Of a stretch of DNA of 64,000 nt, positions 35,690 through 46,697 are shown one piece after another. The DNA lies in contig OX336396.1 of assembly GCA_946902985.2 (NCBI GenBank), positions 233,630,797-233,694,796 of the forward strand, in the 5' to 3' direction. The stretch comes from Meconema thalassinum. Its lineage: Eukaryota > Arthropoda > Insecta > Orthoptera > Tettigoniidae. A program made the translations under genes and the position numbers. The notes under the pieces are model-generated. The model was not told the DNA's origin. It did no database searches and saw only the letters and a program-made list of their open reading frames with translations. Within the stretch, counting starts at the first letter, position 1, and every line of letters begins with the position of its first letter.

Positions 35690-36058
35690 GTATGTATGTC
35701 TACCCCTTATTATTCCCGTTTTTCCAACGGGGTCGGGGATGAGATGCGATGGAAGTCTTTGTGACGATGGTTTTTACGGCCGGATGCCCTTCCTGACGCC
35801 AACCTCATGAGAGGAGTTAATGAGAGATGAAATGAATATTGGTGAATGAAACTGGGCAAGGATGTGGAAGGAAGCGGCCGTGGCCTGTCAGAAGGTACCG
35901 TCCCAGCATTTGCCTGGTGTTGAAAATGGGAAACCATGGAAAACCATTTCAAGGACGGCCGACGGTGGGGCTCGAACCCACGCGTCTACCGAGTCAGCAG
36001 AGAGCTTGGCCCCATGACCTAATGTTGCGCGTTAGCTAGCGTAGCCACTACTGTCGGT
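35690..36058 (-). mobile_element. SINE split by the LTR array
   Basis: Continues from four bases at 13828-13831. Contains the CGGCCGTGGCC and GGGAAACCATGGAAAACCA stretches typical of the SINEs in this window, and on the minus strand a B-box GGTTCGAGCCC near 35968-35978, so its head is at the right. Outside it is the 17-bp duplication (13811-13827, 36059-36075). Confidence 0.85.
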
Positions 36059-36075
36059 GTTATAAGACAAACAAT
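36059..36075 (+). repeat. 17-bp SINE target duplication, right half
   Basis: Exact copy of 13811-13827. Confidence 0.85.
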
Positions 36076-36701
36076 ACCTACCAAAATACAGGGGGCTGGA
36101 GACTAAGATGGATCAGGTCCCTAAAAGAAATTAAGGATACCTATGAGTGAAATATTGAAATTCTAAACCAAAAGGGTCATGAGTCTCAAATGTATAGTTC
36201 ATGTATAAATGGGCCGTTCTATCTTGGCCTGTGCAATCTACTTGCGTAATGGTGTTTCTGCGCATAGCGAGCCTACATACGTTTGTCACCAGTGTAAATG
36301 AAGTGTGCAGTGTCTCCTCACGCAGTGCATGCGTATATTGAATCCGTCTCATTGTTCCACTCGCGGTATCAACGTACGCACTGTGCCGACAACAAAGCAA
36401 CGGGTGAGCGCCAAAACTAGTAACTGACCAGGTGCTGACTGTCAAGGGGATGTCATGACATAATTTAGACTCGCTCTAAAATTTTCACTCGCATACGACC
36501 GGCCCACTTATACTGTACGCAGACAGTTCTCACTGCTGTAACTTTAATTTGATTGAATTTGCGAAATTTTACTAACTCTGTAAAAGAAAAAAGAAAAAAT
36601 AGTACTAAACATTCGTGCGTCATAAATTCAATTGTTTTTGCCACATATTTTGTCAGCGTGTTCTTTTGACACACACATGGTTTTCAAGATTGCCCTGAGC
36701 A
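36076..36701. other. unannotated sequence
   Basis: No gene supported. Open stretches on the minus strand (36131-36445, 36465-36674) show no recognisable motifs. Confidence 0.4.
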
Positions 36702-36705
36702 TTAA

Positions 36706-37684
36706 CCCTTAGCTACACGCATCTCTTTCACTAACATTCGTACACGCTAGCGGCATTCCATGTCGCAATATATGTTTTCATTCTTTTTCGTAATTTAGTG
36801 ACTTGCTAAACGGCTAAAATTGATTTGTATGGAGAATTATACAGAACCCATGAGAATACATTGAAAAAATCTTATCAGTATGTATGAAATTCTTATTAAA
36901 ATATATTATTGTGAGGAATGGGATAAGGACATATTTACTAATGTAATACAAATTCTTATCAACATTTATTGGACAACGGAGAAAAGATAATAATTTTCGC
37001 ACTCAAAAGAGATATTGAGAATTATTTGATTGAGATTGCCCTTTTTTTCAGGCTCATATTACAAGACATTGTACCTGATGCTCAACAAGCTCAAGAAATA
37101 CACTAGAGTATAAGAAAAACTGTTTGTCGGAATTATGTAGGCCTATACACTTAGATTCTTGGCATGGAAAAGGACACTTTCTGCTAATTTACAGTACGAA
37201 ATAATATACAGTGACTTAATACACAAAATAACTCTGCTCTATGACTTAAAAATCGAATAGATCCTCTTCATCCAGTGACCCTTCTTGCTCATCAAGTTCT
37301 GGGAGCAACCTCTCAATCTCCTGTTGTTGACAGCCATGTCGAGACCTATAAACAGAAGGCAAGCGTGCAGACTATGTGCTGACATCGATAATAATGATAG
37401 AAGCATAGAATGAAACAACAAAGGTAAAATAAGTTAAATTATTACTTTATTTCACAACGCCGATTCCAGCCAGTTGTTACACGCTAGCGGTACGGAATGC
37501 CGCATTCGCGCACCTCGCAACTTTGACAGCCTGTCTCCGACTAACTGGGAACCAGACAGGCCCCGAACCTACTCCCTCCCCTGCAGCACATGTCGAACAA
37601 AGGATATAGCGGGCGATCTCACAGAACTTGTATTTACCACGTCAAAATTTAGCAAAAAAGCGCCGCTTAGCGTGTATCTAAGGG
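36706..37684. mobile_element. piggyBac-like MITE (979 bp)
   Basis: TTAA at 36702-36705 and 37685-37688 flanks inverted ends CCCTTAGCTACACGC (left) and, reversed, CCCTTAGATACACGC (right), with one mismatch. TTAA duplication and a CCC start are features of the piggyBac superfamily. Subterminal copies of ACACGCTAGCGG lie at about 36742 and 37480, and GGCATTCC/GGAATGCC are inverted near each end. On the minus strand near 37246-37340 an open acidic segment (QQQEIERLLPELDEQ...) follows a splice-acceptor-like TGTTTATAG. It might be a relic of a transposase N-terminus, but this is weak. Confidence 0.8.
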
Positions 37685-37769
37685 TTAACGTGATCATGCT
37701 ACACATATCTCTAGATTTATTAAGATTAGTAATTAAAATACTAAATTATTCGTTTTAAACAAAACAAAG

Positions 37770-37810
37770 GAAAAGAAGATGAAATAAAATAAAATAAAAT
37801 AAAATAAAAT
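37770..37810 (+). repeat. (AAAAT)n microsatellite
   Basis: About six AAAAT units just left of the Helitron-like element at 37821. Confidence 0.9.
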
Positions 37811-37820
37811 GGAATAAAGA

Positions 37821-39250
37821 AACCAGAAGTTCCGTGACGAACTAAAGAGCCTACTTTTCTTGAAATTTAAGATTCTTGCCAATCTATATAACCTATCTAG
37901 AATAATGACGACATTAAGTTGGTAATATCGAAATTCCTAATTAGTTCGAAATATACCTTATATATTGTAGCCTAATAGAGCAGTACCGTTGGCAGCCCTG
38001 GTGACTGAATATAGGCTATTGTTAGTTGCATCTCTTCAGGTACAGAATACAAAATTTGGTTGAAGGCCAATGGATAGCATGCACGTTACATGCAGTTAGA
38101 CCTTGGATTTATCAGCGCGCGTAAAATTATGTTGGCAACAATGTCATGCATGTGTTGGTCAGAAATAATCTGAAATATTATGATCTCGTGTTGTACCAAT
38201 TTTGGATGAAATCCATTTGTTAGTATAGAAGTAACATGTATTTTAAAATTGGACCTATCAGCAGGCTTAGAATCATGTTGGCAGCACTGGCGTAGGCCTA
38301 TATTAGTTACTCCAAATTAATCTAGAATGACAGGTACTATACGTGTGCAAAGTTTAGAGCTATTGGCTTGCATACTTTCTGATACATTGATATTAGGGTA
38401 ACAAAAATAGAGACAGTATTTATTAACATTTGGCAGCCCTGGTTACTCTTAAGAATCGGCATAGTCATATCTGTTATGGTACACATAGCACACACGAAAT
38501 TTGGTTGAAATCCAAATGATAGTATAGAAGTTACATGTATTTAAAGTTGGACCTCTCAGCAGGCTTAGAATCATGTTGGTAGCACTGACGTATATAAGAT
38601 ACTCCAAATTAATATAGAATGCCAGGTACTATACGTGTGCATAGTTTAAAGCTGTCGGCTTGCATACTTACTGATATATGGTTATTTGGATTTTAAAACT
38701 GAGAGCATTTATTAACAGTTGGCAGCCTTGGTGGCTCTTAAGAATACGCTCAGTCATATATGTTTATGTACACATAGCACATACGAAATTTGGTTGAAAT
38801 CCAATTGATAGTGTAGAAGTTATACGCATTTAAAATTTCGACCTATCAGCAGGCTTATAATCATTTTGGCAACACTGCCATGTATGGCCTCCTGGAAATT
38901 AAACTGCAATATTATTATCTATACGTGTGCCAATTTTGAAATAGCTCCCATTTATACCTTCCAAGATATCCAACATGGAGCTCAAATTTCAATTGAGATT
39001 TTTCAGCAGTTGGTAGCACTGACATCATTTTCAAATATGGCCGTGTGATATTCAGGTATAGATCTTTACTCCTACCAAATTTTGTTTCGATTGCCGCAAC
39101 CGTTTAGGAGTTGATAGGGGGGGGGGGGGGACACACACACAGCCAGACAGACAGAAGGACAGACAGAGTGACAGACAGACACACATTTGACCGATCTCAT
39201 AAGTCTACTTTTTCCTCATTTTTTGCAAAATGTGAAAAGTAGGCTAAAAA
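37821..39250 (+). mobile_element. non-autonomous Helitron-like element, subfamily 2 (full length)
   Basis: The 5' end AAGTTCCGTGACGAAC is followed by CCTACTTTTC at 37850-37859. The 3' end has a G run and AC microsatellite (39118-39140), TCTCATAAG, and a hairpin with TCTACTTTTTC and GAAAAGTAGG (39234-39243), then CTAAAAA. The interior repeats TTGGCAGCACTG or variants, with GGC/GGT at 37991, 38134, 38280, 38432, 38578, 38721, 38868 and 39012, intervals 143, 146, 152, 146, 143, 147 and 144. Non-coding, and its interior is not similar to subfamily 1. Confidence 0.7.
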
Positions 39251-39345
39251 TGATTTACTAAAATTCTACCCATGATAATATGCAGGGTAATTTCTATTTT
39301 CCGTACATGTATGAATTCGGGCAGTAAGTTTTATCAGAGTATCAT

Positions 39346-39366
39346 AACAAGAAGTTCCGTGACGAG
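39346..39366 (+). repeat. solitary 5' end of Helitron-like family
   Basis: AACAAGAAGTTCCGTGACG, the same 5' terminus as the other copies, but no interior or 3' end follows. Confidence 0.6.
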
Positions 39367-39737
39367 CATCATATAGAGAGGGAAATGAAAAGAAAAAAAG
39401 GTTACGCGAAATCATTAGTGAATATTAGATGCACAAATTGACTTAAAAATCCCCTAGGCCTAGTTGATACCTGGGGCTCTCCGAGGTCTTCTTCTTCTTC
39501 TACTTCCACTTCTTCATCCTAACCTCTGCTCTTGTTTACTCCACTTCCCTCTTTATGTTGCTTCTTTCCTTCACCTGTAAAACTCTAAGATATAATAGTT
39601 TTAGAATCCATGGAAACGTGGCATATAGCGAGTTACAAGTTATGAGACATACTTAAATACGCCGTAAGAGTCATAAATATTTGCATCAGGTAGCTAATGA
39701 TGGACCTTATAAACACAGGTATGCCTGTTTTTACATT
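39367..39737. other. unannotated sequence
   Basis: A CTT tract near 39488-39502 could be the tail of an RTE LINE on the minus strand. Nothing else recognised. Confidence 0.35.
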
Positions 39738-39852
39738 GTACATCTCAAATTATAAGCTCGATATTTTCTTCTTCGTAAAATGAAACGAATGAGATACTTC
39801 AAAAAAAAAAACAATCATGAATAATCGTAGCAATAACAACTAAATACTGCAA

Positions 39853-41024
39853 CTACTGTCGACCAAAGTATTATGTGCACTCGAATTTGAAGGTTGTTTG
39901 TGAAGTAACCAATAGACCTACATACAACCCAATAACATCATCATTTTCGTCGTTCTATTTTATGTTAGGTCATGTAGGTTTGAAAATTTTAATTTATATT
40001 CTAATATTTTCTATCGCAGTTGGAACACAAAAAGTGCACGTTTTTATGCGTGTTTCAACCATGCGTCACATTTAAGATTTATTATCTCAAAAGCCCGTCA
40101 TCAGATCGAATCCAAATTTTAACACAATATACATTGGAATGTTGTATAACTGGTTTATTAATTTCAAAATTGTGTGTGTCCAAGAAACAAAGTTGTTACC
40201 ATTTTTGTAAGGTAACTTTTTCTCGGCTCGGGGTGGTTGGAAAATGTAGTTCTTGGTTGCATTGTAATCCTTATACATCGAAAAGTTATGCTGTAAGACT
40301 GTGAAATACGTAAATTAATTCACTTAATTTATATCGGTTTGTATTTCTACGGGGAAATAACACATGTTTCACTAGCTAGCCGCTCCGGCAAAAGCTATAC
40401 AGCGTTGCCGAAATGGTGCCCACACGCATCATGGCGCGTCTCGCTCGGAAGTGATGGGCTCCATCTCAGCAGCGCTGTACAGCTTTTCTTGGAGCGGCTT
40501 GCGGGAGAACCATGTGTTATTTCCTCGTACAAATACAAACCGATATAAAATAAGTGAATTAATTTACGTATTTCACAGTCATACAGCATAACTATTTGAT
40601 GTATAACGATTACAACGCAACCAAGAACTACATTTTCCAACCACCCCGAGCCGAGAAAAAGTTACCTTACAACATTGATAACAACTTTGTTTCTTGGACG
40701 CACAAAATTGTGAAATTAATAAACCAGTTATACAACATTCCAATGTATATTGTGTTAAAATTTGGATTCGATCTGATGACGGGCTTTTGAGATAATAAAT
40801 TTTAAATGTGACGCATGGTTGAAACACGCATAAAAACGTGCACTTTTTGTGTTCCAACTGCGATAAAAAATATTAAAATATCAATTAAAAATCCAAACCT
40901 ACATGAACTAACGTAAAATAGAACGACGAAAATGTTGATAGTATTGGATTTTATGTAGGTCTATTGGTTACTTAACAAACAACCTTCAAACTCGAGTACA
41001 CATAATACTTTGGTCGACAGTAGG
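39853..41024. repeat. long inverted repeat (foldback hairpin)
   Basis: The left arm 39853-40423 is the near-perfect reverse complement of 40456-41024, leaving a loop of only about 32 bp. Arm similarity is high, with small indels. Farther out, 39738-39774 and 41192-41228 are also inverted copies (shared AATTATAAGCTCGATAT), so the original palindrome was longer, with unmatched insertions of ~80 bp (left) and ~165 bp (right). Paired short ORFs on opposite strands (for example 40020-40304 and 40579-40857) are the two arms translated and not genes. A transcript would fold into a ~570-bp duplex. Confidence 0.9.
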
Positions 41025-41228
41025 TCGGGTTCATACAAATATATTTTACAACACAGACACGCGAGGCAACAAGCCACTTGATATAAAGAGAAGATATGTA
41101 CAATAGTTGTCACCCTAATTCCCTGCAGCACAGGGATCGCGTTATGACAGATAGCGTGTGAATGGTATAGCGCTAAAATGTGAAAAAAATAATATATCGA
41201 GCTTATAATTTGAGAGATACAATGTAAA

Positions 41229-41516
41229 GCCAACGACACGTAAAAGCTTATCGCTTTATAGGCGCATTCAATATGACAATGGACGATCGACCCCGCCTCG
41301 ACACACTAGTCGATCAAGCAACAAATGTATTCAAGTGTATTGCCGATGCAAATTGTTATGGTTTCCTATTCATTGATTGGTTCACAGGAGGTGGGGGCGA
41401 TGTTTAGGGAAGCATAGTAAAAATTGTGAAAAGGTCTTATTATGGATACGCACAAGATAGATTTTATGCAACATCTATAAAAATAACCTTCCAACCTGAA
41501 AAGTACCAAGGCATAT
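41229..41516. other. unannotated sequence
   Basis: No gene or repeat recognised. Confidence 0.35.
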
Positions 41517-41520
41517 TTAA

Positions 41521-42250
41521 GGGGACCGGTACAGTAAACCACCTTCAAATGTTGACAATTTAAATAATTCTTATCTCGGCTCCTAATATATGTACAGCAA
41601 TGAAACTTTCTAAATAAAGCAGCCTATATATTTACTAGTAAGCACATATCTCAGAATTGATTTTAGCACTTTCAAACTGGCTAATTAATTATTCAAAATG
41701 GCGGCTGTTTGCGTGTCGGTGCTCAGCGTTATATTCATAGCCGGACCATTTATCAATATATTAGTGTTCTGCTTCTTGAAATGTACTGTTAATGGTTACA
41801 TCTACAAATCTGACCAATGCCAGAATTATATGTTCAAAATTAGTATTTTTAATTTTGTGTTACTTAAAAATGGCATATTTTGGTCAATTTTTGGGATGTA
41901 AATAACTTTTTATCCCAATAATTATCAACCCTAGGAACATGAGTTTGGTCAGTTTTGTAGTCTCCAACACTTAGAACATTAGAGAAAAGTATCAATGTAA
42001 TACCATGTATAATTTAGGAGTTACAAGTAAAATGGCTTTGAAAAATATAGTTTTGAGTAAGTGAACAGCAAAGTACCGCAGAGCTCTTTAAATAGCCTAT
42101 GCAATGTCTAGCATTTTAAATCGTAACTCCTAAACTATCGCAGATATTTAAATAATTCTTTCACCTAAACGAACTAGAAGAGTGTGGCTGTACATTAAAA
42201 AATACATTGAAAAATCGAAATTTTGAAAGTGGTTTACTGTACCGGTCCCC
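41521..42250. mobile_element. TTAA-flanked MITE (730 bp)
   Basis: TTAA at 41517-41520 and 42251-42254 flanks inverted termini. Left GGGGACCGGTACAGTAAACC and the reversed right end are identical over 23 bp and continue with TTCAAA after one mismatch (about 30 bp in total). TTAA fits piggyBac-type integration, but the ends start GGGG and not CCC, so the superfamily is uncertain. The 67-codon ORF at 41698-41901 has no recognisable domain. Confidence 0.85.
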
Positions 42251-42339
42251 TTAAGGTTATACACATACAATTAATATTGTATCTTTCTGTCGGTCAACAC
42301 AGAAAAATAATTACTGGAACATGTGAAAAACTGATTCAG

Positions 42340-43430
42340 AAGAAAAAAATGTAGACACAAGGGATGTGAACATTATTACCCAACTTTACTATAATCAGTC
42401 CGCTGTAATAAGAGAAGGCAACATGGTTTCAAATGAAATAAAAATTGAAAGAGGTGTGAGACAAGGATGTGTCTGTCCCAATTATTATTCAACACTTACT
42501 CTGAAGACGTAATTGAAACTGCCCTTTTGGGTGTTACATCAGGATTTAAGGTGAATGGCAAACTTGTAAATAATTTAAGAGTTGCGGACGATACTCTCCT
42601 AATCGCTGGATGCCTTGAGGATCTACAACTGTTGACGGATAGAGTGGCAGAATCAAGCGAGAAAAGTGGATTAACTCTAAATGTTAAGAAAACCTGTTTC
42701 ACAGTAATTTCAAAAGAGAATAATCCAGGAAATTTGATAATCAAAGTTGAAGCAGTTCAAAGAGTTCAAAAATACAGATATTTAGGAACCATAGTTAATG
42801 ATACCAATGATTGCTCTCAAGAAATTAAGGCAAGGATAGGACAAGCCAGAAGTGCATTCAATCAAAAGAGAAATTTATTATGCAATAGAGACCTTAGTAT
42901 AAATTTCAAACTAAGGTTGCTAAAATTTTATGTGTTCTCGGTACGCTTCTACGGTATGGAAGCTTGGACACTCAAACAAGATATGATTACCAGACTAGTG
43001 GCGTTTGAGATGTGGACATACCGAAGGATCGATAGAATCACAAATCTTGAGATATAGCGTAGGATAGGTAAAGTTAAGGAGATAATTACCTGTGTCGAAA
43101 TTAGGAAGTTACAATACTTGGAACAAATAATGAGAGGAGACAGGTATCGTCATCTACAAGAAATTATTCAAGGAAAGGTTCAGGGCGGAAAGAGTCGAGG
43201 AAGAAGAAGGATCTCTTGGTTGGACAACCTAAAAAATGGTTCAAGTGTAGTTCCAGTGAGCTTTTCAGTGCTGCTACCAAAAACCGGATTACTGTGATGA
43301 TCGCCAACCTTCTTAGAAGAGACGGAACATGAAGAGGAAGATATGAAAAACTAACCTGAAATAATTTACATGTGATTACGATTTATATGCATAGATTGTT
43401 ACGGACTATTGAAGAAGAAGAAGAAGAAGA
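42340..43430 (+). pseudogene. RTE-type LINE, 3' part of ORF2
   Basis: RTE elements copy themselves by target-primed reverse transcription. Recognisable in order: NEIKIERGVRQGC (RT block 4; a small frameshift follows), then from 42467 an open 196-codon stretch with NLRVADDTLLIA, LTLNVKKTCFTVIS, YRYLGTIVND, EIKARIGQARSAF, LRLLKFYVFSVRFYGMEAW and FEMWTYRRI, all typical of the RTE palm-thumb region. The catalytic YADD is changed to VADD. After the stop at 43057 the C-terminus continues with KLQYLEQIMRGDRY, GGKSRGRRRISWLDN. It ends with a GAAGAAGAA tract near 43412-43430, the usual kind of short 3' repeat. Dead 5'-truncated copy. Confidence 0.88.
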
Positions 43431-43617
43431 ACTAAAGGATGACATGTTTTGCTTGTCAAGCGAGCATCATCAGATCCAATTATGCAAAGCTATCTTTACA
43501 CATCCAATTTTCATATGGTCTTCCAAATTGTTTTTTCAAATTTACTGTACCTAAAAATGGAGACTAAGCATTCAAACAATAATTAAACACAGTACATCTC
43601 AAGGAGAGCCTCTGTCG

Positions 43618-43937
43618 CTTAGGTGGCAGCACGCTGGCCTCTCACCGCTGGATCCGTGGTTCAAATCCCGGTCACTCCATGTGAGATTTGTGCTGGACAA
43701 AGCGGAGCCCGACAGGTTTTTCTTCGGGTACTCCGGTTTTCCCTTTCACAATTTCATTCTAGCAACACTATCATTTCATTGTATCTGTCATTCATTTAAT
43801 CATTGCCCCCGGGGAGTGCGACAGGCTTCGGCAGCCGGCACCGTTCATATCCTCACCGCAAGATGGGGGCTTCATTCATTCCATTCCCTGACCTGGTCGG
43901 TTGACTGGAAGCAGGCTGTTGATTTTCATTTTCACAG
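43618..43937 (+). mobile_element. tRNA-derived SINE with target duplication
   Basis: CTCAAGGAG at 43609-43617 and 43938-43946. Head with TAGGTGGCAGC and B-box GGTTCAAATCC near 43659. The body contains GAAGCAGGCTGTTGATTTTCATTTTC near its 3' end (43910-43935). The 103-codon ORF here is the SINE body. Confidence 0.85.
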
Positions 43938-44114
43938 CTCAAGGAGCACACCCAACGCTACTAATGATTGCATAAATTACAAGAACGCATAATTAATATT
44001 CCTTTTATGTGTAAACAATTACAAATTGTATTTGATTTCAAATCTTGTTTTTAGAAGATAATTTACTACAACCAACTTATATTTTATTTGATATTTCAAA
44101 TACTGTGTTTTCAA

Positions 44115-44440
44115 GTCTGCCGGCCCCGTGGTGTTGGGGTAGCGCGCCTGCATCTCACCCTGAGGCCCCGGGTTCGATTCACGGCTCTATCAGGGATTTT
44201 AGAAACTGACGTGAGGGTTGGAACGGGGTACACTCGGCCTCGTGAGATCAATTTATTGAGTAGCTGTCTGACAGTGAGGCAGCGCCCCGATCACCAAAAC
44301 CAAGATTAACGGCCGAGGGGACTGGACGCACTGATCACGCGTCACCCCAATATATGCAGGCCAAATGGCTGGGCAGCGGTCGCTTGGCAGGCCTAGGCCC
44401 TTCACGGGCTGAAGTGCCAGTGGTTATTTATTGGGGGGTA
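44115..44440 (+). mobile_element. tRNA-derived SINE
   Basis: Head CGTGGTGTTGGGGTAGCGCG (A-box region) and GGGTTCGATTC (B-box near 44169). The body includes GGCAGCGCCCCGATCACC and ends TGGTTATTTATTGGGG. A clear target duplication was not found. Confidence 0.8.
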
Positions 44441-44777
44441 TTTTCAAATAATTTCATTTCCTATTAGTAAAATATATTTTGAATAAATAACTTAGTAACA
44501 GATCTGATTTCGATAGTATTTTTAGAGCATCCCAAAATACAATACTTTCATAGGTTTTCAAGATAATCCTTACATACAAATCTTCCACAGCTTTGGTATT
44601 ATTAAGTTTATCTTAAATCACGTGACAAATTTGATGCTGACAAACAGCATACAGTAATCCACTAGAAATATTCAATATTCAATTACTCTCAACTTTATTT
44701 TTTAACAGTTTCTTCCAAAAACTTGTTAAGGTTGCAGAAGTTGACAACACTGTGGTCGAAACTAGTTCTGTTATATT
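44441..44777. other. unannotated AT-rich sequence
   Basis: Nothing recognised. Confidence 0.35.
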
Positions 44778-46224
44778 AACAAGTAGTTCCGTGAAGAAGT
44801 ATACAGCCTATTTTCATATATCCTACTTATGTTAATTGCCATTATCAACATACACAATTTCAGTTTGATTGCTGTAATAGATTCGTAGATATTAAGAACC
44901 GACTAAATATTTCGGATGGTCGCCATGTTGGATTTTATATATGTAGGTCCTAGAGTTATGTACTGTTACATGCAGATTATTGTGAACGTGTAGTATTCAA
45001 ACTTCAATCGCATAATTAGGACACAAGAAAAAACAAGGAGATTTTAAAATTTCTCACAGCTGCCATCTTGAGGTTATGGAAACAATTGAAATAAATTAGA
45101 TGCCAGTGGATTAACATTCGTATAAGGATTTACTGTACCAAGTTTCACTGCACTCGGATGGTTAAATTGCGAGAAAAGTCCATGTGAATATTTATAATTC
45201 GCGTCACCGCCATGTTGGATTTGTGATCACCAGGTTATTTAAAGTCTTATAGGTGAACTTAAGTTCATAGCCCCTATGAACATTAAAAAATGCAGTTTGA
45301 TTGCTAAAATAGATTCGTAGATATTCAGTATCGTCTAAATATTTCGCATGGTCGCCATGTTGGATTGTTAAATGTATAGGCCATAGAGTCATGTACCATT
45401 AAAGGAAAGTTATTGCGTAGGTTCATTATTCAAACTTTCACTTCGATCGCATGACTACATCACAAGAAATAAAAACTTAATTTTAAAATTCGCACTGCCG
45501 CCATCTTGAGGTTATGTAAACAATTGAACTAAATTAGATACCAGTGGATTACAATGTGTATAAATATTTCCTGTACCAGGTTTCAGTGCGCTTAGAACAT
45601 TAAATCGCGAGAAATGTCTATTTAAAATTTTCAAATTCGCTTGGCCGCCATGTTCGTTTTGTAGTTAACCGGTGTTTGAAAGTCTTATAGATGGACTTCC
45701 AGTAGTGCCCTTTATCTCCGTACAAAATTTTAGGGAGATACCGCTAATAGTTTCAGAGTTATAGAATGCCCGTGAAATACTTCGCACATCCGCCATCTTG
45801 TGATTATGTAAACAATTGAACGAAGTTAGATGTCGGTGCATTACAATGTATATAAACATATACTGTACCAAGTTTCATTGCGTTTGGTTGGTCAAATCAC
45901 GAGAAACGTCTATTTAAAAGTCGCAAATTCGCTTGGCCTCCATGTTGGTTTTGTAGTTACCAGGTTTTCAAAAGTCACATAAGTGAACTTATAGTAGTTC
46001 CCTCTATCACCATAGAAAATGTCAGGGTAATATCGGTAATAGTTTCGGAGATATTGAATGCTGGTGAAATATTTCGCACAGCCGCCATGTTGGATTGGTG
46101 AGTCGTAACAAAATTTGAAGGGCACGGTCGAGGTCGCCGGGAATAGTGCTATGAACTTTCCGAGTTTCATTGAAATCGCTCCTGCCGTTTAGATTTTATT
46201 AGGGGGGGGGGCACACACACGAAT

Positions 46225-46261
<37 letters not shown>

Positions 46262-46318
46262 ACGGACAAAAGGTGATCTCATAAGCCTATTTTTTCAAAA
46301 TTGAAAATAGGCTAAAAA
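44778..46318 (+). mobile_element. Helitron-like element, subfamily 1, left arm of inverted pair
   Basis: 5' end AACAAGTAGTTCCGTGA, then CCTATTTTC at 44807-44815. 3' end: G run and AC array (46202-46262), TCTCATAAG, hairpin CCTATTTTTTC (46286) with GAAAATAGG (46303-46311), then CTAAAAA. Motif GCCAT (reverse of ATGGC) ends at 44926, 45066, 45213, 45358, 45504, 45651, 45796, 45943 and 46088, intervals 140, 147, 145, 146, 147, 145, 147 and 145. Non-coding. Confidence 0.75.
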
Positions 46319-46599
46319 ACTATAAGTAATGTATTTATTGACTATTGGAGGTTTTATTGATTGCAAGGCCGCTAGATGGCAACTATATCAACTTTCCTAT
46401 ACAACAAGCCAGAATTATGACGCATGCGCAGAACACGGGGAAGATATCCTCGTCTGTTGTTTATTTGGTTGTGTTAAAACAGTAGTTCTTTCTTTCGTCG
46501 CAAGTGTACCTGTGTCTATTAACTGCACTACAGAAGGAAAGTATGAGTTTTCTTCCCCACAGCATAGCAGACTTTTCAAGTTGTACAAGAACGTGCGTA
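46319..46599. other. 281-bp spacer between two inverted Helitron-like elements
   Basis: Carries CCGCTAGATGGCA at 46369-46381, close to the CTCF core consensus, and CGCATGCGCA at 46421-46430, an NRF1-like palindrome. An ORF of 100 codons (46329-46631) crosses from the spacer into the neighbouring element and has no known domain. Confidence 0.5.
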
Positions 46600-46659
46600 T
46601 TTTTAGCCTATTTTCAATTTTGAAAAAATAGGCTTATGAGATCACCTTTTGTCCGTGTG

Positions 46660-46697
<38 letters not shown>

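Noticed and set aside
40020..40857. pair of related genes on opposite strands
   Set aside because: They are the two arms of the long inverted repeat read in opposite directions, without known domains.
41698..41901. 67-codon hydrophobic ORF
   Set aside because: Lies inside a MITE and lacks any recognisable domain; hydrophobicity follows from T-rich sequence.
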